Assembly (NCBI RefSeq): GCF_900109575.1
Contig: NZ_FOAF01000008.1
Span: 62,001-126,000 of the forward strand
Direction of reading: 5' to 3'
Length of the DNA: 64,000 bases
Source of the DNA: Olivibacter domesticus
GTDB lineage: Bacteria; Bacteroidota; Bacteroidia; Sphingobacteriales; Sphingobacteriaceae
Shown here: positions 63,832 to 64,000 of the stretch, in pieces
Position numbering within the stretch: position 1 is the first letter of the stretch
Layout of the letters: every line of letters starts with the position of its first letter
The notes under the pieces: generated by a model
What the model was told of the DNA's origin: nothing
Seen by the model: only the letters and a program-made list of their open reading frames with translations
Databases searched by the model: none
Position numbers and translations under genes: made by a program

Positions 63832-64000
63832 GACTTGTGTGTTTTGATTATGATTCAAAAGTACTGCTCAAGTAGCGACTAGAAAATGGCAATTAGGTGA
63901 GCTTAGCAGACTTCTCGGTAAATGGCCGTTTTTTCTAGGTAAACGCTTTTTAGTCGGGTGCTTTATAAGTTACTTGGTTATTTTAACGTTTATAGCATGA

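Overview
The window looks like a chromosomal stretch from a Bacteroidota bacterium, most likely Sphingobacteriaceae (Sphingobacterium, Olivibacter or Pedobacter-like). Grounds: an AT-rich genome, two SusC/SusD pairs, several CarboxypepD_reg-fronted TonB-dependent receptors, HmuY lipoproteins, many lipoproteins ending their signal in Cys-Lys-Lys or similar, an Hc1-type mini histone, and a promoter matching the Bacteroidota pattern TTTG-N20-TAnnTTTG. I saw no rRNA, tRNA, CRISPR array or prophage. The genus is an inference.

Region 1 (0-15 kb) is an extended heme acquisition locus. A heme oxygenase (392-958) lies apart from a minus-strand gene run. That run reads: TonB receptor, two clear HmuY lipoproteins, a lipoprotein of DUF5018-like type, a divergent HmuY-like lipoprotein, a second DUF5018-like lipoprotein, an S41 protease lipoprotein, and a Fur-family protein consisting of little more than its DNA-binding domain. 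Divergent to it runs a heme ABC transporter (hmuTUV), which meets a convergent AraC regulator. Heme oxygenase and receptor share a 21-bp-spaced direct-repeat operator at nearly the same distance from a similar -7 box. Three ATTCTAAATAA half-dyads resemble Fur/PerR boxes. Between the oxygenase and the receptor run is a helically phased array: 84-bp units made of 21-bp subunits, each carrying a 42-bp palindrome.

Region 2 (14.8-26.7 kb) is mostly housekeeping: ribokinase, a secreted jelly-roll protein, DUF1275, a Crp/Fnr regulator, a small membrane protein, a methyltransferase, PhnA-like protein, a tricorn-type S41 lipoprotein with an outer membrane barrel, MgtE, and a phosphodiesterase. A 164-bp MITE-like element with a 3-bp target duplication follows.

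Region 3 (27-40.7 kb) holds a TetR regulator with two matching palindromes, one before itself and one before a SusC/SusD pair, then DUF808, DUF983, an AraC regulator beside an Oar-like TonB receptor, and a vWA lipoprotein.

Region 4 (41-48.7 kb) holds a four-gene operon with overlapping start/stop codons (two-TM protein, ABC ATPase, ABC-2 permease, LolA-like protein), modABC with a short ModC, a stand-alone KAS III enzyme, a structured RNA candidate with competing hairpins, and AlkC.

Region 5 (49-64 kb) is a SusC/SusD - S9 peptidase - double beta-lactamase-fold protein operon that looks like a peptide-utilisation locus. A fatty acid desaturase, two LuxR-type regulators and an outer membrane beta-barrel receptor follow.
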